A DNA stretch of 64,000 bases from Ascarosepion bandense. Its lineage: Eukaryota > Mollusca > Cephalopoda > Sepiida > Sepiidae. How positions within the stretch are numbered: position 1 is the first letter of the stretch; the number at the start of each line of letters is the position of its first letter. Where the stretch lies: assembly GCA_037127315.1 (NCBI GenBank), contig JBBBDQ010001617.1:608001-672000 (forward strand), written 5' to 3'. The notes under the pieces were generated by a model that was not told where the DNA came from, ran no database searches, and saw only the letters and a program-made list of their open reading frames with translations. This document shows, in pieces, positions 63,907 through 64,000 of this stretch. The position numbers were made by a program, and so were the translations under genes.

Positions 63907-64000
63907 GAGTGATAATATATATTTTTCTATCCCTAATTTGGCTTTCTGAAAAATTTCAAGGTGAATCTATCAAACAAACAAATACTTACACAACGTCCAC

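Overview
The window looks like AT-rich, repeat-packed genomic DNA of a metazoan, most likely a cephalopod mollusc such as an octopus. The reasons are very many (TA)n and (CA)n microsatellites, numerous tRNA-derived SINEs, several LINE clades, Penelope-like elements, and one host gene split into small exons by kilobase introns. This is recognition from sequence alone; no database was searched. There is no bacterial-type gene content, and most open frames are low-complexity or transposon-derived.

Host gene (about 1.2-21.5 kb, + strand). Four exons (1222-1280, 9071-9162, 12923-12971, 20994-21451) have AG/GT borders and matching phases (1, 0, 1). They join into 218 codons ending at a TGA. They are the 3' end of a gene whose 5' part lies outside the window. 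The product is helical and hydrophilic with a lysine-rich tail; I do not recognise it. Its introns hold a 13-copy 98-bp minisatellite (13185-14458), SINEs, and a foldback element whose 108-bp tandem units run up to the last splice acceptor.

Transposon landscape (21.5-64 kb). Recognisable elements are: many 3' pieces of one Jockey/CR1-like LINE; an R4/Dong-type LINE with a C-terminal nuclease inserted in an AAT microsatellite (41541-43846), with one in-frame stop; an endonuclease/RT LINE split by another repeat (55690-58260); a Penelope-like element (28740-31315) with a hAT element and a SINE nested in it; a second GIY-YIG piece (50075-50755); a TA-flanked MITE (22177-22548); foldback elements; a possible LTR family; and a 5S rRNA-derived sequence fused head-on to a tRNA-SINE (33266-33383).

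Most interesting signal. Hammerhead-ribozyme cores (CTGANGA, hairpin, GAAA, short stem III, cleavage triplet) recur in several unrelated non-autonomous repeats. The best is on the minus strand at 3174-3229, with all three stems. Others are at 4812-4868 and 28118-28175 (one repeat family), 7022-7071 and 3565-3622 (a short tRNA-derived SINE), and 51716-51757, with decayed relatives elsewhere. Several of these repeats end in (TA)n. Hammerheads are known in Penelope-like elements and in the schistosome SM-alpha SINE, so the window may show a set of ribozyme-carrying small retroelements using a Penelope-type machinery. That link is inference.
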